Part shown: positions 1 through 10,924 of the stretch, one piece after another
Numbering within the stretch: position 1 is the stretch's first letter
Layout: the number at the start of each line of letters is the position of its first letter
NCBI GenBank assembly: GCA_008729055.1
Contig: SDUX01000008.1
Span: 992,001-1,056,000 of the forward strand
DNA: 64,000 nucleotides
DNA from: Pyropia haitanensis
Taxonomy: Eukaryota; Rhodophyta; Bangiophyceae; Bangiales; Bangiaceae
Direction of reading: 5' to 3'
Notes under the pieces: generated by a model
What the model saw: the letters and a program-made list of their open reading frames with translations, nothing else
The model's database searches: none
Told to the model about the DNA's origin: nothing
Translations under genes and position numbers: made by a program

Positions 1-474
1 CGCGGGCACCCGCCCCGCCACGAGCACCGGGTGCTGCTGGTGCACGGCCTGCTGCACCTGCTCGGCTGGGACCACGCGCGCGGCGCCGACGCGGCGGCGG
101 CGATGGCGGTGGAGGAGAGCGCGCTGCTGCACACGCTCGGCTGGTGGCCGCCGGGGGGGGGGGGGGGGCGCCGCCGCCGCGGGCGTGCCGCCCGCGGGGC
201 TCATCGCGCTGGCGGCGGGGGGGGGGGGGGGGGGGGGGGACGTCCACGCGCGCGCGGGATGAAGGTGGGAAACGGAGAAACAGCAAGAGACGTATCGGGC
301 CTCACCACACGGATGGAGCAGGCGAGACAAAGGCTGCCGGGAGGCGGCTCCAGCTTTTGCCCAAACAGAGACAACCGATCAGCTCGTGTTGCCCACGCAC
401 GGCAAGGTATAATATTCCGTAAACGGGCGAATACAAACCAGTGCCTGGTTGTTGGTGTCCACGTGTCGCCGTGA
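1..474 (+). CDS. ybeY: YbeY-type rRNA endonuclease, C-terminal part (5' end outside window)
   Basis: The frame is open from base 1, so the gene starts outside the window. The visible piece carries the zinc-binding signature of the YbeY/UPF0054 family, HGLLHLLGWDH (three His ligands), followed by an Ala/Glu helix ending in a typical LLHTLGW C-terminus. YbeY is a metal-dependent endoribonuclease that matures rRNA ends and takes part in ribosome quality control. In plants the homologue works in the chloroplast, so a plastid role is likely here. The family normally ends soon after the LHTLG motif. The frame as written continues through a run of 16 G (153-168) and one of about 23 G (217-239) to a stop at 474, while a second frame after the first run reads more naturally (VPPAGLIALAA). 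The true C-terminus is therefore uncertain. The family call is firm because the His motif is diagnostic. Confidence 0.8.
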   Translation, partial: RGHPPRHEHRVLLVHGLLHLLGWDHARGADAAAAMAVEESALLHTLGWWPPGGGGGRRRRGRAARGAHRAGGGGGGGGGGRPRARGMKVGNGETARDVSGLTTRMEQARQRLPGGGSSFCPNRDNRSARVAHARQGIIFRKRANTNQCLVVGVHVSP

Positions 475-758
475 TCTCTCTTGATCCTCCACCCGTGCCC
501 GCTTTCCCTTGGCGTCGGCAGCTCGCCAACGCCCGTGCTCGGCGTCGTCGCACTCCGCACCAGCGGCGCCCCTCTCGCTCCTCCCCATAGCCCTCCACCC
601 CCCCCCCCCCCCCCCCCAACCTGGTGCAGAATTGCCTGCCGCTCTTCCGTTCCCCTCTTTATTTCTTCTGCGTCGCTCCCATCTGTCTCGGTGCTGTGGT
701 GGGGCTGTCGTCATCCCGACCCCGCCCCACCGCCGCCCGTTGCCCAGCCTCTGTCGCC
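475..758. other. Intergenic spacer with C-rich pyrimidine tracts
   Basis: Short spacer between the YbeY and PAM68-like genes. It holds a C run near 599-617 and pyrimidine-rich sequence just upstream of the PAM68 start, a composition seen before most starts in this window. No RNA gene or conserved ORF was seen. Confidence 0.5.
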
Positions 759-1625
759 ATGACGGGCGGCACACCGGCCGCCCCCCTCTTGGCGTTTGCG
801 TGCCCCTCTGTCGGCCTCTTTCCCGGCAGGGTCGATGCGGTTCCCCTCTGCCGGCGCCGTGGCGCTCCATCCCGGCTGGCTGTCGGCGCCCCCCCCGACC
901 GGCGCGCCGCCGCCGCCGCCGCCGGCGGGGTGATGCTCGCCAAAGGCTTCTCCCCCCGCAAGCCCGACGGGGACGACGACCCCCCCCCCCCCTCGAGGGG
1001 CACGTCATCCCCCCCCCCCCCCCGGGGCCCCCCCCGTACGCCCGACGACGATGGCGGGGTGTGGACGCCCCTGGGCCCGACGCTCCGCCAGACCCGCGCG
1101 TCCGCCGACGGCGTCGACGCGGCGGTTGGCGACGATGGCGTCCGCTCCCCCGACGCGGGCGTCCTCCCCCAGCGTGTCGCCGACCGGATGGGCCGGCGGA
1201 TGGCGGTGCTCGGCGGGGTGCCCTTCTTTGTCGGCGTCGCCGTCTTCCTCGTCTACTTTCTGCTCGCCTACCGGTACGACGTGCGGGTGATCCCCGTCTT
1301 TGTTGGCTACTCGACGCTGTTCACGTTTGGCGGGGCGCTCGTCGGCGTCACGTACGGCATCATGAGCGCGTCGTGGGATGAGGAGGTGGAGGGGAGCTTT
1401 TGGGGGTGGCGGGAGGCCAAGGTGAACGTGCTGCGCGCCAAGGAGGGGCTCACCACCGCCCGCGGGCGGGAGGTGCGGGAGGAGGCGTTTGCGCGGTCCG
1501 AGGCGGCGGCGCGCAAGCGGGAGCGGGAGGACCGGGCGGCGGCGGCGGCGGGCAAAGGCCCCATCGGCCCGAGGGGGGGGAAGGGCAACAAGGGCGGCAA
1601 GGGCAAGGGCGACAAGGACGCGTAG
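759..1625 (+). CDS. PAM68: PAM68-like photosystem II assembly protein
   Basis: A 288-residue intronless ORF. The first 100 or so residues are Arg/Pro/Ala-rich and disordered, compatible with a plastid transit peptide. The conserved part (about residues 140-235) begins with LPQRVADRMGRRM, has two hydrophobic segments (GGVPFFVGVAVFLVYFLLAY and a second around VIPVFVGYSTLFTFGGALVG), then YGIMSASWDEEVEGSFWGW. This is the layout of the PAM68/DUF3464 family: two adjacent membrane spans and the YGxxSASWDxxxxGSxxG motif. PAM68 is a thylakoid membrane factor for assembly of the photosystem II reaction centre and CP47, also found in cyanobacteria. The C-terminus is a Lys/Gly tail. I chose the ATG at 759 because the longer frame from 624 runs back into C-rich leader sequence. 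Confidence 0.85.
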   Translation: MTGGTPAAPLLAFACPSVGLFPGRVDAVPLCRRRGAPSRLAVGAPPDRRAAAAAAGGVMLAKGFSPRKPDGDDDPPPPSRGTSSPPPPRGPPRTPDDDGGVWTPLGPTLRQTRASADGVDAAVGDDGVRSPDAGVLPQRVADRMGRRMAVLGGVPFFVGVAVFLVYFLLAYRYDVRVIPVFVGYSTLFTFGGALVGVTYGIMSASWDEEVEGSFWGWREAKVNVLRAKEGLTTARGREVREEAFARSEAAARKREREDRAAAAAGKGPIGPRGGKGNKGGKGKGDKDA

Positions 1626-2208
1626 CGCCGGCCAGCCGCGGCTGGACGGGGGGGGGGGGAGGGAGAGGACTGCGCGCCGCGACGCGAGGGCAGGCAGCAA
1701 AGAAAAACAAAAGCAACCCAGGTGCGACGTGGACGGCGCGTGCCCGCGCGCCCGTTGGCCGCTCGTGGGATTGGCAAACCCTGGCCACCCAAGACCGGCG
1801 TGCCACGTGTGGTCCTTGCGCCTGATGGCGGCGCCACGCAGCCGTGCCGCCGCCGCGCGCGCTCTCTATGGCACGGGCGTGCCATCCTCTCTCGGTCCCG
1901 CTGCGGCGCTGGCGTGGGACCCTCCGTCCGTGCGCCCCGCTCGGCGTCGGGGCGCGCCCAGCCGCTCCTACATACCGCCGCGCTCTTCAGGCCGCCTACC
2001 CTCCCCCCCCCCCCCCCCCCCCGCCTCCCACAGTGACCGGCCGCCCTCTCTGACGGCTGCCGCGGCACCCCTGCAGCGTCGGGCGCCCGACTCGCGCGGC
2101 TGCCACTCCACTCCCCGCCCGCCCTCTGCCGTGCACCCGCCTCTATCGGCGGCCGCCTCCACGCCCGCCCCCCCCCCCCCCCCCGCCCCCACTGCGCGCG
2201 CGGCCACC

Positions 2209-2326
2209 ATGCGGCCGCTCAACCTGGGCGGCCTCGCCCGCGAGTCGTCCTTTTTCAAAGACGCGGGCAACGCCGCCGCCGCCGCCCTCCGCGGCCGCCT
2301 CACCCCCGCGGAGCTCGCCGCCGCCC

Positions 2327-2364
<38 letters not shown>

Positions 2365-3102
2365 CGCCCGCCCACCGTCGACACGCTCGCGGCGGTGTCG
2401 GCACACGGCGTGTACACGCCGACGCGGGCGGTGCGGCCGGCCGTCGCCGCCGGCGGCGGCCGTGGCCACCGCCGCGGCGGCGGCGCGCCGCCGGCCGCCG
2501 CCGACGGGGTGGCCGCCACGACCGCCGCCGCCGCGGCGGCCGCGGTCGGCGCGACGCTGACGCCCCCGCCGCCGTCCTTGGCGATTGCCCGCGCCACCCA
2601 CCACACCCTCCTCCGCGGCCGCTACGCGTTTGTCCGTGACGCCCGCCGGCGGGCGGCGGCCGCCCGAGCCGCCGCCGCCGCCGCCGCCGCCGCGGCGGCG
2701 GCCGCCACCGGCGACCCGGCGGCCGCCGCCGCCGCCGCCGCCGCGCCGCCGACCGCGGCGGGCCGGCGGCGGGCGCTCGCGCGGGAGGCGGCGGTCGGCG
2801 GCGCCGCCGCGCTCGCCGTCGCGTCGGCGGCGGTGGCCACCGCGGGCGCCGCGCTCGTCGGCTACCTGGCGCTCAGCCCGGGGGCGGTGGACCGGCTCGC
2901 CGCGCGGGCGGTGGCGGCGCGGCGGCGGCTCGAGGCGGGGCCGCTGGGCGGCCTCGCCGCCGCGGCGCGCGAGCGGCAGGTGGGGGGGGGGGGGGGGTGT
3001 CCCCAGAGACCGCCGCCGTCCTGCGGCGGCTGTTTACGGGCAGCACGGGCGTGCCGAGTAGTGGGGGGGGGGGGGGGGGGGGGACGCCGGCTGCGGTCGT
3101 AG
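2209..3102 (+). CDS. Ala-rich protein with one membrane segment, function unknown
   Basis: Not recognised. The ATG at 2209 lies in a good context (GCCACC before it) after a long pyrimidine leader. The protein opens with MRPLNLGGLARESSFFKDAG, then alternates poly-Ala tracts with more conserved-looking pieces (PTVDTLAAVSAHGVYTPTRA; LAIARATHHTLLRGRYAFVRD). A hydrophobic stretch near residues 205-228 (AALAVASAAVATAGAALVGY) could span a membrane, followed by a basic helix. A G run at about 2983-2995 interrupts the frame. The next frame reads SPETAAVLRRLFTGSTGVPS, which looks like the true continuation, and further G runs at 3062-3083 and beyond hide the end, which may lie near 3480. The written stop at 3102 is therefore probably artificial. 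Organelle or membrane localisation is only a guess. Confidence 0.45.
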
Positions 3103-3210
3103 CGGGTGGTGGTGGGGGGGGGGGGTGCCGGCCGTGGCGGGGGGGGGTGGGGGGGGGGGGGGGCTCCCGTCGCCCGCGTGAGCGCCCGCGCCAGACGCCG
3201 CCGCCGCGGC

Positions 3211-3263
<53 letters not shown>

Positions 3264-3878
3264 GGCGCGCCCGCCCGCCCGCTGTGCGCGGCGGCCGGCC
3301 GCGGGGGCGGTGCTGCCGGCGGGCACGGCGGCGCCGCTGCCGGCGTGCCGGCCAGGCGGGGGCGGTGCTCGCGCGCCGTCGCGGCGCGGCGGCCGCCCCG
3401 GTGGGACCGCCGCCCGTCTGCCCCGGCGGGCGGCGACCGCGGCGCGTCCCCCCCCCCGCGGTTCACTTTTCTGTCTGTAGCGTGGTTGCACGTTGGCGGT
3501 GGCCGGGGGGGGCATGTGCGTGTGCGTGCGGAGGGGGGGGCGGTCCGCCTTTGGCGTGGGCGGGCACCGTCGGCGGCGGGCGGGAGCGTGCAAAAAAGGG
3601 TGCTTGCGTTTGCCTATCACCTATCCAGGGGGGTGGGCGCGGCGCCCAGACGCGGCGGTGCCCCCCCGCTGCCCGCTATGGGCACGCGCGGCCCGTCACC
3701 GGGCGGCGCGCCACCCCGTCGGGCGTGTCTCCCCTCGCTGCCGACCCGCCACAATCAAAAGGAAAAACGAAAAAGAAAAACAAGACGATGATGGCCTTGG
3801 CCGCGTCGCATCGCCGCTGCCGCCGCCCCCCCCCCTGCCGACCTCCCCCCCACCCCCCAGACCCCCACCGAGCCCCCC
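3103..3878. other. G-run and GCC-repeat rich stretch, probable end of previous gene plus 3' flanks
   Basis: Contains several G homopolymers (3108-3170), a (CCG)n tract at about 3200-3262, and then more ordinary sequence. It probably holds the remaining C-terminal coding sequence of the upstream unknown gene and the 3' flank of the converging Dug fusion gene. No separate gene could be supported. Confidence 0.4.
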
Positions 3879-6800
3879 TCAGCGGTGGTGCGTGCCGGCG
3901 GGCGCGTCGAAAAACGCCATCTTTTTCAGCGCCAGCCGCTTGGACAGGCTCGCCGACAGGTCGGCAAACGACGCGCTCGGAGCTGCCGCGTCGGCCGCCG
4001 CGGCGGCGCCGCCACCGCCGCCGCCGCCGACAGCCGCGACCATCAGCTCCGCCGCGCTCGTCGCGGGCGGGCTGTTGGCGCAGCTGTGCAGCGGCGACGA
4101 CAGGGACTGCGTCGACGAGCGGGATAGGCCACGCGGCGGGGGCGGCGCCCCCCCCCTGCCGCCGCGCGCCTCGACCGACGCGGCGGCGGCGAGCTCGGTC
4201 AGCATCAGCCGGAACACGTGCTTGCCATTGTGCAGGTTGCGCGCGCGGAGGCGCTCGTTGGGCAGGTGCGCCCCGTCCGATGCCTGCCCCAGCGGCACCT
4301 GCACGACGGGCGCGGAGAGGGCGCGCGACAGGAAGGACACGATGGGCATGGTGCCGCCCTCGCGGACGTACAGCGGCGGCTCGCCCCACACCTTGCACAC
4401 GGCCCGCTCGGCGAGGGCGTACTCGGCGCCGGAGGGGGTGCCCAGCCACCAGTCGCCCGACGACGTGCACGACACGTCCAGGCGGTTGGGCGAGCGGCGC
4501 TTGCCAAACTCGTGCCGCAGGTGGCCGGTGATGGCGGCGAGCACCTGCGCGGGCTGCTGGTCGGGCACAAACCGGACCGACAGGGTGCCGATCGCCGCGC
4601 GCGGGATGACCGACGTCACGGCCGCCACGTTGCTCGTCGTGATGCTCGTCACGGAGAGAGAGGGCAGGAGCCATCGCTTGGACAGCAGCTCCTCCTCGTT
4701 GTTGGACGTAAACGACGTGCACCCGGTGCGCGTGCGGTAGCCATTCATGTGCTCCACGTCGGCGAGCAGGCGACGGTCCTCGTCAGAAATGGTGCGGACG
4801 CCGTCGAAAAAGCCGGGCACCAGGCCAATCCCCCTCGAGTCCACCAGCGTCGACAGGACGGTGATGAGGTCGTTGAGCGGCTCCACAATCGCGCCGCCGT
4901 CCACCCCCGAGTGGAGGTTGCGAGGCGGACCACTCACGTGCACCTCCATGTCCAGGCTGCCACGCATGCCATAGGTGAGGCACGGCCGGTTGTCGCCCGA
5001 CCAGTACGAGTTGGAGATGAGGATGAGGTCCACCCCCTCAAACGACCGCTGGTGCGCTTCCACCATCTCCCGGAAGCCAAAGTTGGACGACTCCCCGTGG
5101 CCCTCAATCGCAAACACGACGTTGATGGGCAGCCCGCCGGGGAGCTTGGTCAGCTCCTTGACCGCAAACGCAAACGCCAGCAGCGGGCCCTTGTCGTCCG
5201 TCGAGCCACGGCCATACAGGTAGCCGTTGATGCTCGTCAGCGAGAAGGGGTCCGTCTTCCACGCCGCCCCGTCGGCGGGCATCACGTCGTAGTGGCCGTA
5301 AAACGCGACCGTCGGCGCGTTCGTGTGGGGCGACGTGAACCGCGCAATGATGAGCGGGTTGACCGAGCTGTCCGCCGCGGTCGCCAGCTGCACCGCCGCA
5401 CCCCAGTCCTCGAGCAGGGAGGACAGCCACTTGGCCGCCTGCCAGCAGTCCTCCCGGTGCTCGGCCTTGGACGTGCCCGACACGCTCTGGAGGCGCACAA
5501 ACTCGGCGAGCGCGTCTTCCAGCTCGCGCTCCTCGGCAACCTGTGGGTCCACCCCGTCCGTCTCCTCCTCGTCCACCTCGTCGTCCGACTCGACCTCTGC
5601 CCCATCCGTCAAGCCGCGGGCGAAGCGGGAGGCGGCGTCATTCTCGCGTACCGCCGGCACCGTCACCGTCGCCGCAGTGACCGACTTGTCCCCCCGCGAG
5701 CGGCTGAGCATGGACAGCTTGGGCGGGTCGGCGAGATCCCACGCCAGGATGTCCCCGTCGCGGGAGGCGGTGAAGAGCGCGCCGTGCTGGACCGACACGG
5801 CAAGCGTCTCGAGCGACCCGCAGTTGAACGCGCGCGTGCAGGTGAGGGTGCGCAAGCTCCACACCCGCACCACCCCATCCGCCTGGCCCGTCAGCAGCAC
5901 CCCCGGGCCCAGCTGTACGCTCAGCACGTCGTCGCCGTGCGCGAGCGTCCGCTTGCACGCAAACCCGCTGTCCGCGTCCCACACCTTGACGGTCTTGTCG
6001 CGGGAGCCCGAGAAGAGCAGGTTGCCATACGCGCGGCGGCCGCCACCAGAGGGCACCCCCTTTCGCCTCCGCGCCGCGTCGGCCCGCCGGTCGGTGCCGC
6101 CAGGCCTCAGCAGCTCGGTGGCCACCGCCGTCAGGGAGGCGGACGGGGTGCTCGCGCCGGCGGAGGCACCCGCCGCGCCGGCCGGCTCGCTGTGCGCGCC
6201 CGTCATGGCCAGCGCCAGCACCCCGCTGCGGTGGCCATGGAGCACCCGCAGCAGCCGCCCCGAGGCGGCGTCAAAAACGCGGATGAGGCCGTCCCCGCAG
6301 CCCGACATGAGCATTGTGCCGTGGCCGACGAGCGCGAAAACGTAGCTGCAGTGCTGTGCGGCCGGCTCGGACAGCCGCGGCCGCGTAAACACCGCCGCCC
6401 CCAATACGGTATGGGGTGCCTGGGACGACTCGGAGCCCGACTCGTCGCCCGAGCCGCCGCCCGGACCGCCCGCAGCGGCGGCGGCCGACGCCGTCGCCGA
6501 CGGAGCGCCCTCCAGCACCGCGTCACTCACGTCCGTCCACCGCACGCGGGTGTCGCGGAAGCCCGCGTGGAGGCGGTCGTTGAGGATCGCCAGCGAAAAG
6601 ATGTCCCCCCAGCTGTCGCACGTGACCCGCCGCACGCAACGGAAGCCCGGCCCGGGCGCGGCGTCGTCGCCGCCTATCGTGGCCGTCGAGTCGCCGGCGC
6701 CCCCATTCATCACCGCCGCCCGGCCCGACAGGACGCGGCCGAGGGCGGGGAGCTCCACGGGCTTGACGACCAGCGGGTTGTCGGCGGCCGCGTTGGACCG

Positions 6801-8873
6801 TGGCCGGCCGGCCACCGGCCGGCCGTTCGCGTCCCCGCCGTCCTCCGAGACGCGCCAAATGCACACGGTCGAGTCGGCGGCGGCCGAGTAGAGCAACCGC
6901 CGCCGCGCGTCGGCGGCCAGCGCGAGCACGCCCCCGCGGTGGGACGCGAGGATCGCGACGAGGGAGCGGGAGCGGAGGTCCCACACCCGCACCGACCCGT
7001 CCTGCGCGCCTGAAAAGAGGTACGGCTCGAGTACCGCCATGGACAGGACCGGCTTGGCGTGGCCCCGCAGCCGGAACCGGCAGTGGCCCGACGACCTGGG
7101 CGCCGCCGCCGGCGACCGCAGCACCGACCGCAACGCGGGGTGCGGCCGCAGGGACGGCCCGGGGGAGGAGGACGGCGACGACGACTCGGCGGCGGGGCTG
7201 CTGCCCGACACGACCGCCGCCTCCTGGTTGTACGCGGTGAGCCTGGCCAGCGCCGGCGAGATGGCCGACCCGCGCACCCCAATGGGCGACACGAGCACGT
7301 GGATGCACGGCGTGATGACGAGCACGTGGTTGCGCGGCACCGCCACCCAGTCGGTGCGGTCATCGGTGAGGGGCTCGCTGGACACGATGGCCAGCGTCGC
7401 CCGCCGGTCCGTGTGCTGCATGCTGTAGCTGCCCTCGGGGGGCGGCAGCACCCCGTCGGACGGCTCCGCCTCGATCACCCGCCCCGCCGGGCGGGGCCCG
7501 TTCCCCTCGCACGAGTAGCCATTCCCAGACGACCAGTAGAGCGACGCGGCGGGCGCGTCCGGGTCGGCCGAGTTGATCACAAACCGCGTCGCGATGAGCG
7601 CGTTGCCGTCGCTGACGACAAAGTTGAGGAGGGACATCTCGGTGACGCCCGCCGCCTCGGTCGCCGCCTTGATGATGAGGATCGTCTCCTCCAGGTGCTC
7701 CCGCAGCTGGTCGGGCGTGCACACGGGCAGGTCCCCGTCAAAGCTGCAGTACTCGGACGTGTTGGTCTCGGCGCACGCGCGGCAGTCCACCGCGCCGGCG
7801 CCGTCGGCGTCGCCATTGACGGGCTCGCCCGCCACCTCGGCTAGGTCCCGCCCCGCCCCGACGGCCGCGGCGCCCGCGGCGGGCGTGCCCACCCCCGTCG
7901 CCGACGTCTTGGCGGCCGCCGCCACCCCCCCGGCCACCCGCCGGTGCATCGCCTTGCGGAGCTGGTTGAGGAAGATGGCAAAGCACAGCGACGAGTCGGA
8001 CGGCCCGTTGCTCATGGCGTAGTCAAAGCACGGGTCGTCGAGGCGCGCGAGCAGCGACCGCCGGATGGTGCCGTAGCCGCCCACCCCGCCATTGTGCATC
8101 CACAGGTAGCGGCCGGCGTGGAACGGGTGGCAGGTCGCCTCGCTCACGCACTGCCCCGACGTGGTCGCGCGGACGTGCGCAAACAGGACAGGCGTGATGA
8201 CCTTGGCCGAGATGTTGCGCAGGTTGGTGTCGTGCCACGCCGGCCGCGCCTGCCGGTACGTGCACGGGATGGGGTCCGCGCACCGGTCGACGGCGTACCA
8301 GCCGAGGCCAAAGCCATCGCCGTTGAGGTAGCCTGCGCCAGGGGGGACAAACCAAAAAAAAAAAAAGAAAAAAAAAAGAGGTGGAGAGCGGGGCGCACCC
8401 CACCTCGGTCGGGACAAACACAGCCAGTCGGCAACACCAGCACCAGGAAAGGCGAGGCACGGGCATGGGGTGTGGGTGTGAGAACAGAGCCAAGCAAACA
8501 CGCGAACCGGGGCCAGCTGCAACCCCCCCCCCCCCCCCCCGCCCCCCCCCCCCCGCCCCCGATGCGTCCGTCAATTCACGTGCAAGAACGTCCTCCTCCC
8601 CCCTCTCCCCCCCGCCCCCCCCCCTCCAGCTCCCCCCCCCCCGCACCATCACCACAACCTCCCTCACACGCCAACCCCCCCCCCTCCCCCCTCCCGCCCT
8701 CCCCCCCCCCTCCCCCCCCCAGACCGCTGGCGCCCCAACCTACCCGGCGTGGCGGCGTCGCCCGACATGCGCTCCCGCGCGTCAAAGCTCTGCCGCACGA
8801 TGCTGCGGTTGGGCTTGGTCACCAGGTCCGCCGCGCAGATGGGCGCGCCAAAGTAGGCGCTCAGGCGGCACAT
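3879..8873 (-). CDS. Fused glutathione-degrading amidase: Dug3-type class II GATase + WD40 + Dug2-type M20 peptidase
   Basis: Two exons (8873-8744 and 8332-3879) encode 1527 residues. Exon 1 starts MCRLSAYFG, giving the class II amidotransferase N-terminal nucleophile Cys2; splicing restores DATPG|YLNGDGFGLGWY, the conserved NGDGFGxGWY element. The GATase domain runs to about residue 370 (FAHVRATTSG, MHNGGVGGY are visible). From about 462 to 922 there are some seven WD40 blades (GHAKPVLSMAV, DGSVRVWDLRSR, SRDKTVKVWDADSG). From about 975 to 1423 comes a peptidase M20 domain: GHYDV, YGRGSTDDKGP, NLHSGVDGG, VREGGTMPI. In yeast, Dug3 is the GATase and Dug2 the WD40+M20 partner; together they cleave the gamma-glutamyl bond of glutathione in the cytosol, and Dug1 then cuts Cys-Gly. 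Here both partners are one chain. The M20 motif reads EGHGESS where active family members have EGxEExGS, so the first catalytic Glu is Gly. The C-terminus is a Ser/Ala-rich tail. Confidence 0.9.
8333..8743 (-). other. Intron of the Dug3-Dug2 fusion gene
   Basis: 411-bp phase-1 intron. The donor on the minus strand is GTAGGT, right after the codons for DATP; the acceptor is GGCGCAG, preceded by a long T tract (visible as A runs at about 8353-8379 on the plus strand). Splicing joins DATPG to YLNGDGFG, restoring the conserved class II GATase element, which is strong evidence for these exact borders. Confidence 0.88.
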
Positions 8874-9281
8874 GGTGCCGCCCCCACCACCACCACCACC
8901 CCCACCCCCACCACCACCACCACCACCACCACCACCGCTGGGAGGCAGGCAGGGGCGTGCAAAATAGACGGGGGGGGAGGGGGGGGGGGGGTGGGGGAAC
9001 GGAGGGGGGGGTGCACAGAGCGCGACAGACGCCCGCCGGGCGGCCGCCACGGCACTGCCGCGGCGTGCGGGCGGCCGGCGGCGGGGCGAGGCGCGCGTCG
9101 GCGCGCGGCGCCGCCGCCGCGGGGGTGGTGGCGGCGGCCGGCGGCGGCCGGCGGCGGCCGGCGGCGGCCGGCCGCGCACCCGACCGCCGCGCGGCGTGCG
9201 CAGCGGGCGCTCCCGCGCGTCACCCCCCCCCCCCCCCCCCGGACCGCGCGCCTCCCGGCCGGGCGCGGGGACAACCTCACG

Positions 9282-9316
<35 letters not shown>

Positions 9317-9563
9317 GCGCGGCCGCGCGGGGGCGCCGCCGCCCGCGCGGCGGCGCGCGCGGGGGGACCCGCGCCGCCGCGGCCGCGGTGGGCGCGACGG
9401 CGGCGTGCCGCCGGTCGGCGCGGGGACCGCCGCGGCGGTCCGTGTGGCAAGAGGGTGGGGGGGGGGGGGGGGGCGGGGGGGGGGGGGTGGGGGGGAGGAC
9501 GCTGCTGCCGGCAGACGCGCCGTGACGCAGATCCGCGGCAGCGGCAGCGGCGGTGGTGGCGGC
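8874..9563. other. GC-rich 5' flank of the Dug fusion gene
   Basis: Upstream of the minus-strand start at 8873. Just before the start lies an ACC/CCA triplet array (8882-8936), then G/C homopolymers, a four-copy GGCGGCCGGC-type repeat (about 9130-9172) and GGC arrays. It probably contains the 5' UTR and promoter. Open frames here are low-complexity Arg/Ala/Gly and I do not support a gene. Confidence 0.5.
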
Positions 9564-9587
9564 GGTCGTCAGTTCCCACCTAAACGC

Positions 9588-9741
9588 CATCGAGTACCCA
9601 TCCAGCCCCATCCCGCCCCATCGGCCAATCGAAAGCGCGTTTGGATGGGAGTTTCCAGCCCATCCAAAAGCCCATCGAAAGAGCACTTTGGATGGGACTC
9701 TCGACGGGGCCGGGCCCGAAGCGAACACAGCGTTCGATGGG
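9588..9741. repeat. Left subterminal CCCATC(C/G)A motif cluster
   Basis: About ten copies, in both orientations, of CCATCGA / CCCATCCA (for example GCCCATCCAAAAGCCCATCG and TTTGGATGGGA) crowd the left end of the element. They match the motif cluster at the other end. Confidence 0.7.
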
Positions 9742-10772
9742 TAGTTGTCTCACGTGCCCCGCAACAGTCTTGGGACACCGCAAGAGGCGCGAGATCCACG
9801 ATGCTAGACTCTCTCTGATTGGATGGATCAACAACCTCACAAGGACTCCTCCAAAAACATTGAAACAACGGCCACTAAGAGCCAGGTTGTAGCAAACAAT
9901 GACAAGTGTTGCGCCAGCGGCGCGCCGTTGTCCGCACAGGGGACCTCTCTGAGCCTCTCGGCGCGAAAAGGCTGAGGTCACGAACCTCGATTGGACGTTT
10001 CATTGCTTTCATGTTGTGAAAGTAGCGACGAACGCGCATGGAGTCGCACCTTCGCGCGGAATCGGCGTAGGGGCGAAAACGAGCTTCCTTCGTCCTTCGA
10101 GCCCTGGAACAAGCCTGCTTTCGGCACCGTGCATGCTCCTTGTCTTTTTCCAGAAAGAGTCTCCGGCGCACTCGGTGTCTCTCTGGTGCGATGAGTACGC
10201 TCAGAGTCAGATCTGGTACGCCAAAGGCACCGACAGAGACAGCGATGGAACATGCGGCTGAGGTCGCGGCAAGACACAGTAACAGCGACAATCAACTTCG
10301 TGGGCCGCTTCCACAGAAAGACAGCAGCAACATTTTTGAACAGGATCAGTAGAGAGCGACCATGCCGCAGCGTACTGCGGCACTTCTACGCCGCTCAACA
10401 CATTAACGGGTACTTCAATCGCAGCGTGAGTTGAAACTTCATCATGTCAGAGAGCCCTAGTGCGCGTGTTGAGGACAAGTGCGTGTGGTAGTGTAGCTGG
10501 TCATTCAGCGGGAGTTCGCAAGAGGTCTGGCGGCGTAGGCGAGAGACAGTGCCGGGTGGTACAAGATCGATAACGTCACGTCGGACATTTCTTGTTCATC
10601 CCCTCGATTTGTCAAAGCTTTCTATTGGCTGATGAGACGCCGTCAACAGCGTTGACAGTCCAATGACACGGCCAGAAGAAAAGGCCGCAGTCTTCTCGTG
10701 GAAACGTCACATCAGTTCTCGGGATAGCACAAGAAATATTGACTGTTGGCCAGTTCTCTCGAGTCTTTTGCT

Positions 10773-10909
10773 CGATGGAGAACCCCATCCAGTCCATCCG
10801 AGAAAGTCTCCATCGAGAAGCCATCGAAGGCTCATCGAAAATACCCTTCGATGGGGCTTACGAGGCCCATCCAGTTCCCATTTTAACCAGGCTTTGGATG
10901 GGCTCTCAA
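10773..10909. repeat. Right subterminal CCCATC(C/G)A motif cluster
   Basis: Mirror-image counterpart of the left cluster, with CCCCATCC, CCATCGAGAAGCCATCGA, TTCGATGGGG, GCCCATCC and TTTGGATGGGC. The shared motif at both ends supports treating 9564-10924 as one element. Confidence 0.7.
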
Positions 10910-10924
10910 GGGCAGCTGACGACC

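Larger units (their letters stand above)
9564..10924. mobile_element. Non-autonomous DNA transposon with 8-bp target duplication (hAT-like)
   Basis: A 1361-bp block with clearly lower GC than its flanks. It begins GGTCGTCAG (9564-9572) and ends with the exact reverse complement CTGACGACC (10916-10924). The octamer GTGGCGGC lies immediately outside both ends (9556-9563 and 10925-10932), an apparent 8-bp target-site duplication as made by hAT-type transposases. Both ends carry dense clusters of a CCCATCCA / CCCATCGA motif in both orientations (9588-9741 and 10773-10909), like subterminal transposase-binding sites. No transposase-like ORF is present, so it would need a partner in trans. Caution: the flank is GGC-repeat DNA, which raises the chance of a fortuitous octamer match. 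Confidence 0.72.

Noticed and set aside
8861..9280. 139-residue minus-strand ORF upstream of the Dug fusion
   Set aside because: It is Arg/Pro/Ala low-complexity; the MCRLSAYFG start at 8873 must be N-terminal because Cys2 has to be exposed as the nucleophile.
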